Below are positions 6,162 to 12,448 of a DNA stretch of 12,448 nt, piece after piece; position 1 is the stretch's first letter; every line of letters begins with the position of its first letter. The stretch comes from JAVBOO01 sp031550435. Lineage in GTDB: Bacteria > Bacillota > Clostridia > Lachnospirales > WRAX01. The translations under genes were made by a program, and so were the position numbers. The stretch spans positions 1 through 12,448 of the forward strand of contig JAVBOO010000021.1 in assembly GCA_031550435.1 (NCBI GenBank), given 5' to 3'. The notes beneath the pieces were generated by a model. The model was given only the letters and a program-made list of their open reading frames with translations, ran no database searches and was not told the origin of the DNA.

Positions 6162-6635
6162 TCAATGCCTTGTGCTTTCGAATGCTTCGTCTGTTTTTAG
6201 TTCGGTGTTAGTACATGCCGATCTTGCGAGCTCGTCACAGCGGTTATTTTCGACATTCGAAGCATGTCCTTTAACCCAGATAAACTCCACATTATGAATA
6301 TCCAAGAGCTTAAGAAGCATTTCCCAGAGATCGACATTTAGCGCTCTTTCATCTTTTGTACGCATCCAGTTGTTTTTTTTCCACCTTATAACCCAGGCTT
6401 TTTCTATAGCATCGACTATATATTTTGAGTCGGTGTAAAGCTTGACATCACAAGGCTCCTTTAGCAACGAAAGCGTCCTTATAACCGCAAGCAGCTCCAT
6501 GCGGTTGTTCGTTGTCAGGCGGTAACCCTCGGATATTTCTTTTCTGTGCCCGTTATATAAAAGGACGCCTCCGAGGCCGCCCTTTCCCGGATTGCCCGAG
6601 CAGGCTCCATCGGTATAGATATTGACTGCCTTCAA
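6162..6635 (-). CDS. rnhA: Ribonuclease HI
   Basis: The 157-residue protein is of usual length for RNase HI and cleaves RNA in RNA-DNA hybrids in the cytoplasm. The catalytic carboxylates sit almost exactly at the numbering of the E. coli enzyme: Asp9 (YTDGACSGNPG), Glu47 (NNRMELLA), Asp69 (YTDSKY) and Asp134 (NRCDELAR), with the helper His124 in VKGHASN. The basic segment RWKKNNWMRTKD (about 84-95) matches the substrate-binding handle region. The start codon is TTG at 6635-6633; a GAGAGA about five bases upstream serves as a modest ribosome binding site, and no in-frame ATG fits. A hairpin with a T-rich tail sits just before it, so the gene may be separated from the upstream ktr-cyclophilin cluster. 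Confidence 0.96.
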   Translation of the reverse strand: MKAVNIYTDGACSGNPGKGGLGGVLLYNGHRKEISEGYRLTTNNRMELLAVIRTLSLLKEPCDVKLYTDSKYIVDAIEKAWVIRWKKNNWMRTKDERALNVDLWEMLLKLLDIHNVEFIWVKGHASNVENNRCDELARSACTNTELKTDEAFESTRH

Positions 6636-6649
6636 AATATCTCTCTTTT

Positions 6650-6683
6650 CAAAAATAAAATATGCGGCTCAAATAAGCGCCGC
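6650..6683 (-). terminator. Possible terminator upstream of rnhA
   Basis: Reading leftward, GCGGC (6683-6679) pairs with GCCGC (6668-6664), with one more pair inside past a mismatch. It is followed by the T-rich tail ATATTTTATTTTT. It lies over 220 bases after the cyclophilin stop codon and about 15 bases before the rnhA start. It could end the ktr-cyclophilin transcript or attenuate read-through into rnhA. Confidence 0.5.
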
Positions 6684-6738
6684 TTGCTTGAGAGTGCAAA
6701 CGCTGACTTTGCTGCCGCAAAACCTGCTGACATCAAGC

Positions 6739-6809
6739 ATTAGCGGTTTGCCTTCCGAGTAAGTGCCGGATTACCCGAAAACTAAACACCCTGATAGCAA
6801 ACCGCTAAT
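6739..6809. repeat. Long-range perfect 13-bp inverted repeat
   Basis: ATTAGCGGTTTGC (6739-6751) and GCAAACCGCTAAT (6797-6809) are exact reverse complements separated by 45 bases. The interior holds a small CGG/CCG hairpin around position 6770. The pair lies in the 273-base gap between cyclophilin and rnhA. I recognise no known RNA family. Confidence 0.6.
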
Positions 6810-6855
6810 TTATTCTTTAATTGCAACGCAGAAGCAATATACTGTGCCGCAACTA

Positions 6856-6908
6856 CGGCTCGAGTAACCGCTAAGTTTATATGCGGTAGTTAACTTCCTC
6901 GGTAATAA
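6856..6908 (-). repeat. Intergenic hairpin repeat, copy C
   Basis: Reading leftward from 6908, the sequence matches copies A and B from TTATTACCG through GGTTACTCG to GCCG, with a few substitutions and two one-base deletions in the 3' half. The stem is less regular: ACCG pairs with CGGT and AAGTT with AACTT. The unit begins directly at the cyclophilin stop codon, so it would lie in the 3' end of that mRNA. Confidence 0.75.
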
Positions 6909-7436
6909 TTACATTCCGGCTATTTTTTGAGGGTCATCGTATTCATAACCGTTTAATTCTATCGTGATTTTATCTATACGCTGCTCTTTAAGCGGCCTGT
7001 CGCCGTAATCCGTATCGGTTTCCGCGATTTTATCGACAGCTTCCATCCCATCCGTGACCTTGCCGAATGCGGCGTACTGTCCGTCAAGATGCGGTGAATC
7101 GGCGTGCATGATGAAGAACTGTGAACCCGCAGAGTCCGGGTTTGAGCTTCTCGCCATGGAGATAACGCCGCGCTCGTGTTTAATCGGGTTCGAAACGCCG
7201 TTAGAGGAAAACTCGCCTTTAATCGAATAACCCGGTCCGCCCGTACCCATACCGTGGGGACAGCCGCCCTGTATCATAAAACCTCTGATTACTCTATGAA
7301 AAATCAGTCCGTCATAATAATTGTCCTTGGTTAAGGAAATAAAGTTGTTTACGGTATTTTTAGCGATTTCCGGATATAATTCTACCCGGATTGAATCTCC
7401 GTTTTTCATTAAGAATTCTGCTGTGGGATTGCCCAT
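6909..7436 (-). CDS. Cyclophilin-type peptidyl-prolyl cis-trans isomerase
   Basis: The start is the ATG at 7436-7434 (175 residues), placed five bases after a strong AGGAGG; a longer frame opening with TTG at 7472 would run through that site. The protein has no signal peptide, so it is cytoplasmic and speeds proline isomerisation during protein folding. Cyclophilin motifs are clear: FHRVIRGFMIQGG (47-59) with the catalytic Arg48, Phe53, Met54 and Gln56; SMARSSNPDSAGSQFFI (93-109) with Gln106 and Phe108; and LDGQYAAFGKV (117-127). The tryptophan that contacts cyclosporin in human cyclophilin A is His116 here, so weak cyclosporin binding is likely. The gene starts 20 bases after the RNA methyltransferase stop codon and belongs to the ktr cluster. 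Confidence 0.94.
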   Translation of the reverse strand: MGNPTAEFLMKNGDSIRVELYPEIAKNTVNNFISLTKDNYYDGLIFHRVIRGFMIQGGCPHGMGTGGPGYSIKGEFSSNGVSNPIKHERGVISMARSSNPDSAGSQFFIMHADSPHLDGQYAAFGKVTDGMEAVDKIAETDTDYGDRPLKEQRIDKITIELNGYEYDDPQKIAGM

Positions 7437-7456
7437 GATAACCTCCTGCATATCTA

Positions 7457-8266
7457 TTATTTTTGCGTGCAACCGCCCGCTTTGCGGATCGGCTTTTGAC
7501 GTTGTCTTATTGCTTCAAACAGCATTACGGTCGCAGCTGTAGAAGCGTTCAGCGAGTCAACTTTTTCGGAAATGGGTATTATGAAATCTTTGTCGCATAG
7601 CTTTAAAGCTTCCTCAGAAACACCTCTGGCTTCGTTGCCGACCACAAACGCAGCAGAGCCTGTATAGTCTAAATCATAAAAATCATTCAAAGAACCAAGG
7701 CTGCTTCCGTATACCGTGACGCCTGAATTCTTGAGAAAAAGTATGGCGTCACAAACATCGACATCCGTAACAATCGGCAGCGAAAATATTGCGGACGCGG
7801 TGGCCTGCAACACCTTAGGGCTATAGATATCCGCCGAATTTTTAGAGACAATCACAGCGTCGGCACCCGCCGCCGCGGCTGTTCTGATAATCGTTCCGAC
7901 GTTTCCGGGGTTGTTTAGCTCTTCAAGTATCACAATTAGGCTTTTGCCGGTCATAATACTGTTAAGCGAGAAATCCCTTTTTCGGCACACCGCAGCTATC
8001 CCTTGCGGAGTTACCGCATCGCTGAGCTTGCCGTAAAGCGAGTCTGCAAGCACGACGGAGTTAAAACCGTTTTGGCGCGGATCCTTGTTTTTTCGGCAGT
8101 ACTCTTCCGAAAAGATGAAAAACACAGGTTCTTCGCCTTTGGGTATATCATTAACGAATTTTTCGCCTTCTATAATAAACAAGCCGTGCTCGTCGCGGTA
8201 TTTTTTTTGCGCCAGAGATTTTATCAGCTTATACTTCCTGTTTTCCGAAGCCCTTATAATCTCCAT
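7457..8266 (-). CDS. SpoU/TrmH-family RNA 2'-O-methyltransferase
   Basis: I choose the ATG at 8266-8264 (269 residues, MEIIRASENRKYK), one base after the ktrA stop codon and served by AGGAAG inside the end of ktrA; this implies translational coupling. The frame opens further upstream to 8317 but overlaps ktrA. Residues 1-100 are the substrate-binding domain (KYRDEHGLFIIEGEKFV). Residues 108-260 are the knotted SPOUT methyltransferase, with motif 1 NNPGNVGTIIRTAAAAG (118-134, catalytic Arg128), motif 2 VVGNEARGVS (208-217) and motif 3 IPISEKVDSLNASTAATVML (230-249). It uses S-adenosylmethionine to methylate ribose, probably in 23S rRNA; the exact target nucleotide cannot be read from the sequence. 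Confidence 0.93.
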   Translation of the reverse strand: MEIIRASENRKYKLIKSLAQKKYRDEHGLFIIEGEKFVNDIPKGEEPVFFIFSEEYCRKNKDPRQNGFNSVVLADSLYGKLSDAVTPQGIAAVCRKRDFSLNSIMTGKSLIVILEELNNPGNVGTIIRTAAAAGADAVIVSKNSADIYSPKVLQATASAIFSLPIVTDVDVCDAILFLKNSGVTVYGSSLGSLNDFYDLDYTGSAAFVVGNEARGVSEEALKLCDKDFIIPISEKVDSLNASTAATVMLFEAIRQRQKPIRKAGGCTQK

Positions 8267-8267
8267 A

Positions 8268-8927
8268 TTAATGCTTCCTGCTGACTCTCGTAATATCCGC
8301 GTTTTCTCCGATAACAACCAAAATATCGTCAGACTCGATTATATCGTCAGCCTGTAGTGTAACGATTATTTTGTTAGCGCGTTTTATGGCTACTATGTTT
8401 ATTCCATAAGTGGCGCGAATATTAGCTTTTTGGAGCGTCTTGCCGAACCATTCCTCAATCGGCGCAATTTCGGCAATGCCGTACTGTTTTGAAAGGTTGA
8501 TAAACTCAATAACGTTAGTGGTAGTGAGCGTCGTCGCAAGCTTAATGCCCATTTCCATCTCCGGAAGAACAACCCTGTCGGCTCCGACGCTTTTGAGTAT
8601 CTTTTCCTGGCGCGAGTCCTGAGCCTTGGCGATTACATAGCTTACGCCAAGTTCTTTTACTATCATCGTCGCCATAATCGTCGCTTCAAAGTCGGTTCCG
8701 ATCGCTACAATTCCTATATCAAAATTACTCAAGCCCAAGGTTGACATGGCGCTTTCGTCCGTTGCGTCAACCTGAATAACATGAGTCGCGATGTTTGATA
8801 CTTCTCTGACTATGCTGCCGTCAACATCGATTGCCAGAACCTCGCAGTTTGCCTCGCATAGGGTTTCGACTATGGCCTGACCGAATCTTCCGAGTCCAAC
8901 GACCACAAATTGCTTATCCTTATACAT
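8268..8927 (-). CDS. ktrA: K+ uptake regulatory subunit KtrA (RCK/TrkA family)
   Basis: The start is the ATG at 8927-8925 (219 residues), five bases after GGAGG. An upstream TTG would lie within the ribosome binding site. Residues 6-125 form the RCK_N Rossmann domain, with the nucleotide-binding GLGRFG at 11-16 and an acidic residue, Asp34, at the end of strand two. Residues 138-219 form an RCK_C domain (about TTNVIEFINL to DDILVVIGE). The protein is a cytoplasmic ring that gates the KtrB channel according to bound ATP/ADP, and in related bacteria also cyclic-di-AMP. It lies 114 bases after ktrB, with a repeat element in the gap, and its stop codon nearly touches the next start. The length is typical for a single-RCK KtrA rather than the double-length TrkA. 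Confidence 0.95.
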   Translation of the reverse strand: MYKDKQFVVVGLGRFGQAIVETLCEANCEVLAIDVDGSIVREVSNIATHVIQVDATDESAMSTLGLSNFDIGIVAIGTDFEATIMATMIVKELGVSYVIAKAQDSRQEKILKSVGADRVVLPEMEMGIKLATTLTTTNVIEFINLSKQYGIAEIAPIEEWFGKTLQKANIRATYGINIVAIKRANKIIVTLQADDIIESDDILVVIGENADITRVSRKH

Positions 8928-8970
8928 AATTACCTCCAAAAATACGTGCAGGCATAAGAGTGCTATTACT

Positions 8971-9027
8971 TCGGCACGAGTAACCGCGTAAGTATTTTAT
9001 ATGGTATTTAACTTCCGCGGTAATAAG
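8971..9027 (-). repeat. Intergenic hairpin repeat, copy B
   Basis: The reverse complement matches copy A at 51 of 57 bases without gaps; the differences fall mainly in the hairpin loop and near the ends. The stem ACCGCGGAAGT with ACTTACGCGGT is identical to copy A. It fills half of the 114-base ktrB-ktrA gap, inside a probable operon and on the coding strand, so the hairpin would be part of the ktr mRNA. Confidence 0.88.
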
Positions 9028-9041
9028 TAAAAAGCACATCA

Positions 9042-10481
9042 TCAGCCGATTAGAACCTTTTCGTCCGGGTACTGTATCTTGTTCTTGGCGGCACTGAACT
9101 TCATTGTCAGCGCCACAGCCGATGTTATCGGTCCGATTCTGCCCATAAACATTGCAAGTGAAATGATTATTTTACCCGCGACTGTAAGATGAGGAGTCAC
9201 GCCTGTCGACAGGCCGACCGTTCCGACTGCGGATGTAACTTCATAAAGCAAGTCCATAAACGTAAGCTGTATATCCGAATTACGTTCAGTGAACGAAAGA
9301 GCGATAACGGCACTTATCACGGTTAAGAGAAGCAGGAAAAAGACAGCAAGAGCGCGCTGAAGAAGTTCTGTCGGAATACGCTTATGAAACACTTCTATCG
9401 ACTCCTTACCTCTTATAACCGATAGTACGGATATGAAAAGTACGGCTAACGTGACAGTCTTGATTCCTCCCGCAGTTCCCGAAGGCGAACCGCCTATGAA
9501 CATAAATATTACCGTCATAAACTTCGAAGCTGTTTCAAGCCCCGCTTGGCTTACCGTAGCAAAACCTGCTGTTCTGGGGCTTACGGACATAAACAGCGAA
9601 GCAAATATTTTATCCTTTAGTGGGAGGTTTCCTATAGTCAAAGGATTTGAATATTCGCTTATAAAGAAAAATATAAAGCCGAATACAATGAGCACGCCGG
9701 TCACAAGAATTGCAATCTTTGTATTCAGCTGTAGCTTGCGCTTTTCTATTACGAAACTAAAATCTTGCCTTGTTTCTTTGTTAAAACGCTTCTTAAACAG
9801 CTTTATCAGGTCAACCCACACAGCAAAACCCAGACCGCCGAGTATGATTAGCGTGATTATGACTATATTGACAACAGGGTCGCCTACATAATCTGAGAGG
9901 CTTGTCTTTCCTATAATATCAAAGCCTGCATTACAAAATGCGGATATCGAATGAAAAAAGCCGTAGCCCAGCGCCTTGATGAAAGGCAGACCATCAAAAA
10001 GAAATCTGACGGTCAGAATAAGCGCACCGCTTGTTTCAACAATTATTGTTCCAAAAACAACGACTATCAGGAACCTTACCATTCCCCTTAAGTTTAGCTG
10101 GTTAAACGAAGCCTGTATCAGAACACGTTCAAATAGTGTGATCTTTCTGCCGATTACCGTCAAAAACATTGTGATTACAGTCAGAAAACCGAGGCCGCCT
10201 ATCTGAATCAGCACCATTATTACAAACTTTCCGAAAATCGACCATTGGCTGAAAGTATCCACAACAACGAGTCCCGTAACACATACAGCCGAAGTCGCCG
10301 TAAACAATGCGTCGATATAGCTGACTCCCGTTCCGGTATTTGATGAAAAGGGCAAAACCAGCAAAATCGAACCGATAAACAGTACAACGAAGAAACTTAG
10401 CATTATCGCGCGCGGCGGACCGCTTTTCTCCAAAATATATTCATAAAAATTACCCAGGCTGAGTAATAATTTACTAATCAC
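9042..10481 (-). CDS. ktrB: K+ transporter membrane subunit KtrB (TrkH/KtrB family)
   Basis: I choose the GTG at 10481-10479 (479 residues), eight bases after GGGAG. The open frame extends to a TTG at 10511, but the promoter at 10523-10550 predicts a transcript start near 10516, leaving no leader for that codon. The protein is an integral membrane channel-like transporter built of four M-P-M units. The selectivity-filter glycines are visible: Gly70 (SAVCVTGL), Gly186 (AFCNAGFD), Gly306 (SPRTAGF) and Gly423 (VGTVGLSTG). GGSPSGTAGGIKT (330-342) matches the conserved gating-loop region of the family. With KtrA it takes up K+, Na+-dependent in characterised members. It is the first gene of a leftward operon and is divergent from uppP. 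Confidence 0.95.
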   Translation of the reverse strand: MISKLLLSLGNFYEYILEKSGPPRAIMLSFFVVLFIGSILLVLPFSSNTGTGVSYIDALFTATSAVCVTGLVVVDTFSQWSIFGKFVIMVLIQIGGLGFLTVITMFLTVIGRKITLFERVLIQASFNQLNLRGMVRFLIVVVFGTIIVETSGALILTVRFLFDGLPFIKALGYGFFHSISAFCNAGFDIIGKTSLSDYVGDPVVNIVIITLIILGGLGFAVWVDLIKLFKKRFNKETRQDFSFVIEKRKLQLNTKIAILVTGVLIVFGFIFFFISEYSNPLTIGNLPLKDKIFASLFMSVSPRTAGFATVSQAGLETASKFMTVIFMFIGGSPSGTAGGIKTVTLAVLFISVLSVIRGKESIEVFHKRIPTELLQRALAVFFLLLLTVISAVIALSFTERNSDIQLTFMDLLYEVTSAVGTVGLSTGVTPHLTVAGKIIISLAMFMGRIGPITSAVALTMKFSAAKNKIQYPDEKVLIG

Positions 10482-10522
10482 AAACTCGTCTCCCAAAGAG
10501 AATAATAGCAATCCAATTCAAT

Positions 10523-10550
10523 ATTATAGCACAGCCTTCTCAATAAACAA
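10523..10550 (-). promoter_or_regulatory. Promoter of the ktrB operon with extended -10
   Basis: On the minus strand TTGTTT (10550-10545) and a perfect TATAAT (10528-10523) are 16 bases apart, and TGC directly before TATAAT gives an extended -10. The start should be near 10516, about 35 bases before the GTG. That leader is far too short for a cyclic-di-AMP (ydaO-type) riboswitch. Confidence 0.75.
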
Positions 10551-10585
10551 TAGCAAGTTATTGATTTTTCGAGCAGCTCTGAATA

Positions 10586-10612
10586 TAATATTACCGCAGA
10601 AGTTAATCACCG
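10586..10612 (+). repeat. Intergenic hairpin repeat, fragment D
   Basis: ATATTACCGCAGAAGTTAA matches the 5' half of copies A-C with one or two substitutions. The 3' half, including the ACTTACGCGGT arm, cannot be found, so this is a truncated or decayed copy. It is oriented like the uppP gene that follows. The rest of the ktrB-uppP gap (10613-10765) holds a GTGTACAC palindrome and a short CGGAT/ATCCG stem near 10631-10651, but no promoter I trust. Confidence 0.5.
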
Positions 10613-10775
10613 AAGTAATAACAGTGTACACGGATTTTTGAGCGGCATCCGCAAAGACTGTTTTCGAACAAAGCAGGTATCACGGACAGACAAGAGCCGC
10701 GTTACTGCCGTATAGAATCACGGGTAAATCCTAAATACAATCGAAAACATTCTTTTCAATTAAACGGAGGTTATT

Positions 10776-11567
10776 ATGAATATTTTATATGCGGTAATCC
10801 TGGGAATAATTCAAGGGCTGACAGAGTTTTTACCGGTTTCTAGCTCGGGGCACCTCGTCCTGTTCCAAAATCTGTTCGGGCTGGATATGCCGGGCATGCA
10901 GTTCGATGTGGTTTTACATATCGGTACGCTTATCCCCGTCATAATCGTTTTTCGCAAAGACATTATAATGCTTATTAAGAAGCCGTTCCAAAAATACGTG
11001 CTTTTGCTTGCAGCCGCAACTATACCTGCCGTTATCTTTGCGCTGCTGCTCGGCGACGCTGTTGATGAGTTGTTCAAATCGGGAGCTTATTTGGGACTCG
11101 GCTTTATTCTCACGGGTCTTGTACTGATTTATGCTGACAGGATCGGAAACGGCAAGAAAAAAGAAGAAGACATTACCTTGACGGACTCTATTGTAATCGG
11201 AACAATGCAGGCAATTGCAATCTGTCCCGCTATATCCAGATCGGGAAGCACTATCGGCGCGGCATTATTCAGAAAACTCGACAGGGAGACGGCAGCGCGT
11301 TTTTCATTTCTTTTGTCCATCCCCGCGATACTCGGTGCTGCTGTTCTGGCGTTTAAAGATGTTGTAACAGGCGGAGTACCCGTACCTTCGGCGGATATTC
11401 CCGGCTTTGTTGCCGGTTTTATCGCTTCCGGACTCACAGGCTATCTCGCGATTACGTTCATGCTGAAAATTATCAAGAAGGGCAAGCTCAGATACTTTGC
11501 ATACTATGTTTTCGCACTTGCGGCCCTTATACTCGCCGATAAATTTATATTCGGGCTGGTATTTTAG
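10776..11567 (+). CDS. uppP: Undecaprenyl-diphosphate phosphatase (BacA family)
   Basis: The 263-residue membrane protein starts at an ATG five bases after CGGAGG. It removes a phosphate from undecaprenyl diphosphate so the lipid carrier can be reused for peptidoglycan and other wall polymers. The N-terminal motif GIIQGLTEFLPVSSSGHL (10-27) contains the Q/E-x3-E signature (Gln13, Glu17) and His26. The second signature, CPAISRSGSTIGA (150-162), contains Arg155. The alternating hydrophobic segments and full family length argue for a functional enzyme. It also lowers bacitracin sensitivity in other bacteria. It is transcribed away from ktrB and toward the DNA glycosylase gene, with no clear terminator in the 74-base gap. 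Confidence 0.97.
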   Translation: MNILYAVILGIIQGLTEFLPVSSSGHLVLFQNLFGLDMPGMQFDVVLHIGTLIPVIIVFRKDIIMLIKKPFQKYVLLLAAATIPAVIFALLLGDAVDELFKSGAYLGLGFILTGLVLIYADRIGNGKKKEEDITLTDSIVIGTMQAIAICPAISRSGSTIGAALFRKLDRETAARFSFLLSIPAILGAAVLAFKDVVTGGVPVPSADIPGFVAGFIASGLTGYLAITFMLKIIKKGKLRYFAYYVFALAALILADKFIFGLVF

Positions 11568-11641
11568 TCAAGTGCCGATTACACAGCGGTAAAACTCTAC
11601 ACTATACGAACAAGGTCCGGTCAATGGGGTATCGGCGAAAA

Positions 11642-12289
11642 TCAGTTTTTACCGCCCTGCACCGCACCGTTATCTTTCATTCCGGCAATCGCCCCGCCGG
11701 CTATTGCCCAAATATACAGCGAAGCTACCGTTCCATACGGACTGTATCTTCGCTTATATTTTTCAAAAAGCTTTTTATCGATCTTTTTATGTCCGTACAG
11801 CATCCTTAAACCACGGTGTATGCCAAGGTCGCCGTAACTGAATATATCGGGGCGCTGCATACAAAAAATCAGCAGCATTTCGGCCGTCCAAACGCCTATC
11901 CCCCTTAAAGAGGAAAGTTCGTTTATAACCTGTTCATCGCTTTTCTCGTTAAAAGAATTTATGTCAAACTCACCCAAACGCACTTTTTCGGCAAATCCCC
12001 GTATGTTATCGGCTTTTTTAAACGTTATACCGAGTTTTTGCAACTCGTAAACCTCCTTGGAGCATACGGTCTCCGGAGTAATCCGGCCGAGCAGCGATGT
12101 TGCTCTTTGAATGATTGTTTTTTGCGCCGCAGTCGATATCTGCTGACCGATAATATGATGAACAACGGATGAAAACAGGTCGGTTTCGACTGCGCGCTCA
12201 AGCAAACCGATTTTTTCTATTGCCTCGCCGAGCCGCTTGTCTTTGCGCTTTAAATACGTGATTTCTTTTTCTCCGTAAGTAAAAAACAT
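11642..12289 (-). CDS. AlkA-like DNA-3-methyladenine glycosylase (HhH-GPD superfamily)
   Basis: The gene encodes 215 residues from an ATG four bases after AGAGGTGA. The protein removes alkylated bases from DNA, starting base-excision repair. Residues 36-66 (LFSSVVHHIIGQQISTAAQ) match the N-terminal helical core. The helix-hairpin-helix lies at 127-137 (SLRGIGVWTAE). The catalytic aspartate is Asp154 in SYGDLGIHRGL. There is no C-terminal Cys4 iron-sulfur cluster, so it is not an endonuclease III/MutY type. It is shorter than E. coli AlkA because the N-terminal TBP-like domain is absent, as in many Gram-positive and archaeal homologues. The gene converges on uppP and appears to be a single-gene unit. 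The exact substrate range cannot be read from the sequence. Confidence 0.92.
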   Translation of the reverse strand: MFFTYGEKEITYLKRKDKRLGEAIEKIGLLERAVETDLFSSVVHHIIGQQISTAAQKTIIQRATSLLGRITPETVCSKEVYELQKLGITFKKADNIRGFAEKVRLGEFDINSFNEKSDEQVINELSSLRGIGVWTAEMLLIFCMQRPDIFSYGDLGIHRGLRMLYGHKKIDKKLFEKYKRRYSPYGTVASLYIWAIAGGAIAGMKDNGAVQGGKN

Positions 12290-12312
12290 AATTCACCTCT
12301 TTGATAAATTGA

Positions 12313-12326
12313 GTTTCCACGGAAAC
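12313..12326. promoter_or_regulatory. 14-base palindrome upstream of the DNA glycosylase gene
   Basis: GTTTCC and GGAAAC flank a central AC, giving a symmetric site 24 bases before the glycosylase start codon. Its position would suit an operator or roadblock site, but no matching regulator is in the window. The rest of 12290-12448 shows an AT-rich palindrome (TACAAT/ATTGTA, 12400-12415) and an isolated TTGACT near the edge that could be the -35 of a gene beyond the window. Confidence 0.3.
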
Positions 12327-12448
12327 CCGAACCCCAGTAAAGTCAAGGATCACGGATACCCTGTTTTATCGTTCACCTCCGCTTTTCGTAGAGGAAACAT
12401 ACAATCAGTATTGTAAAATTTTCAAAAACACTTGACTTTTTCGAAATC

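Noticed and set aside
6909..7472. Longer start for the cyclophilin
   Set aside because: The first codon would be TTG at 7472, overlapping the end of the methyltransferase gene, while a strong AGGAGG is correctly spaced before the ATG at 7436.
10482..10511. TTG start at 10511 for ktrB
   Set aside because: The strong promoter predicts a transcript start near 10516, leaving about five leader bases and no ribosome binding site; the GTG at 10481 has GGGAG at good spacing.
10482..10775. Cyclic-di-AMP (ydaO-type) riboswitch controlling ktrB or uppP
   Set aside because: The ktrB leader is only about 35 bases. The uppP upstream region lacks the conserved long structured core, and I see only short stems there.
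12290..12448. Small gene after GGAGGTGAACG on the minus strand near 12372-12385
   Set aside because: No ATG, GTG or TTG at suitable spacing opens a frame of useful length; the frame from the internal GTG stops after eight codons.

Overview
The window looks like chromosomal DNA of a low-to-moderate GC Gram-positive anaerobe, most likely a member of the Clostridia. The grounds are strong GGAGG ribosome binding sites, sigma-A type promoters, an S-layer-homology (SLH) surface protein, a KtrAB-type potassium system and a BacA-type UppP. This placement is inferred from style; no single gene proves it. I see no CRISPR array, insertion sequence, phage gene or plasmid gene.

Layout from left to right. 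(1) Positions 1-63 hold the probable start of a leftward gene that runs off the window. (2) A tRNA-Arg(CCT) at 195-267 has a near-consensus promoter and a long hairpin terminator. (3) A 605-base gene-free stretch (318-922) is packed with inverted repeats. (4) Two rightward exported-protein genes follow. One is a secreted protein with a beta-rich middle and a Cys/His C-terminal domain (923-1756); the other is an SLH-anchored surface protein (1817-3376). They face a leftward unit across a hairpin-rich convergent gap. (5) That unit (6023 to 3569) is an AlgI-type MBOAT acyltransferase followed by its membrane-anchored SGNH/DltD-like partner, a pair expected to O-acylate an extracellular polymer. 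(6) rnhA (RNase HI, TTG start) follows to the right. (7) A leftward cluster at 10481 to 6909 runs ktrB, ktrA, a SpoU/TrmH-family RNA 2'-O-methyltransferase and a cyclophilin. (8) uppP runs rightward from 10776, divergent from ktrB. (9) An AlkA-like DNA glycosylase lies at 12289-11642, leftward.

Several genes share a cell-envelope theme: exported proteins, O-acylation, undecaprenyl-phosphate recycling and K+ uptake. They sit in separate transcription units, however, so I do not claim they form one system. RNase HI, the RNA methyltransferase, the cyclophilin and the glycosylase are housekeeping genes.

The least ordinary features are non-coding. A family of roughly 57-base hairpin-forming intergenic repeats has three clear copies and one fragment, all oriented with the nearby genes. 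One copy sits between ktrB and ktrA, and one starts directly at the cyclophilin stop codon. There are also a possible three-way-junction leader before the secreted-protein gene, a hairpin that may bring a distant Shine-Dalgarno close to the MBOAT start codon, and two long-range 13-bp perfect inverted repeats. The most interesting protein observation is the pairing of the secreted Cys/His protein with the SLH protein, whose middle SLH repeat is shortened.
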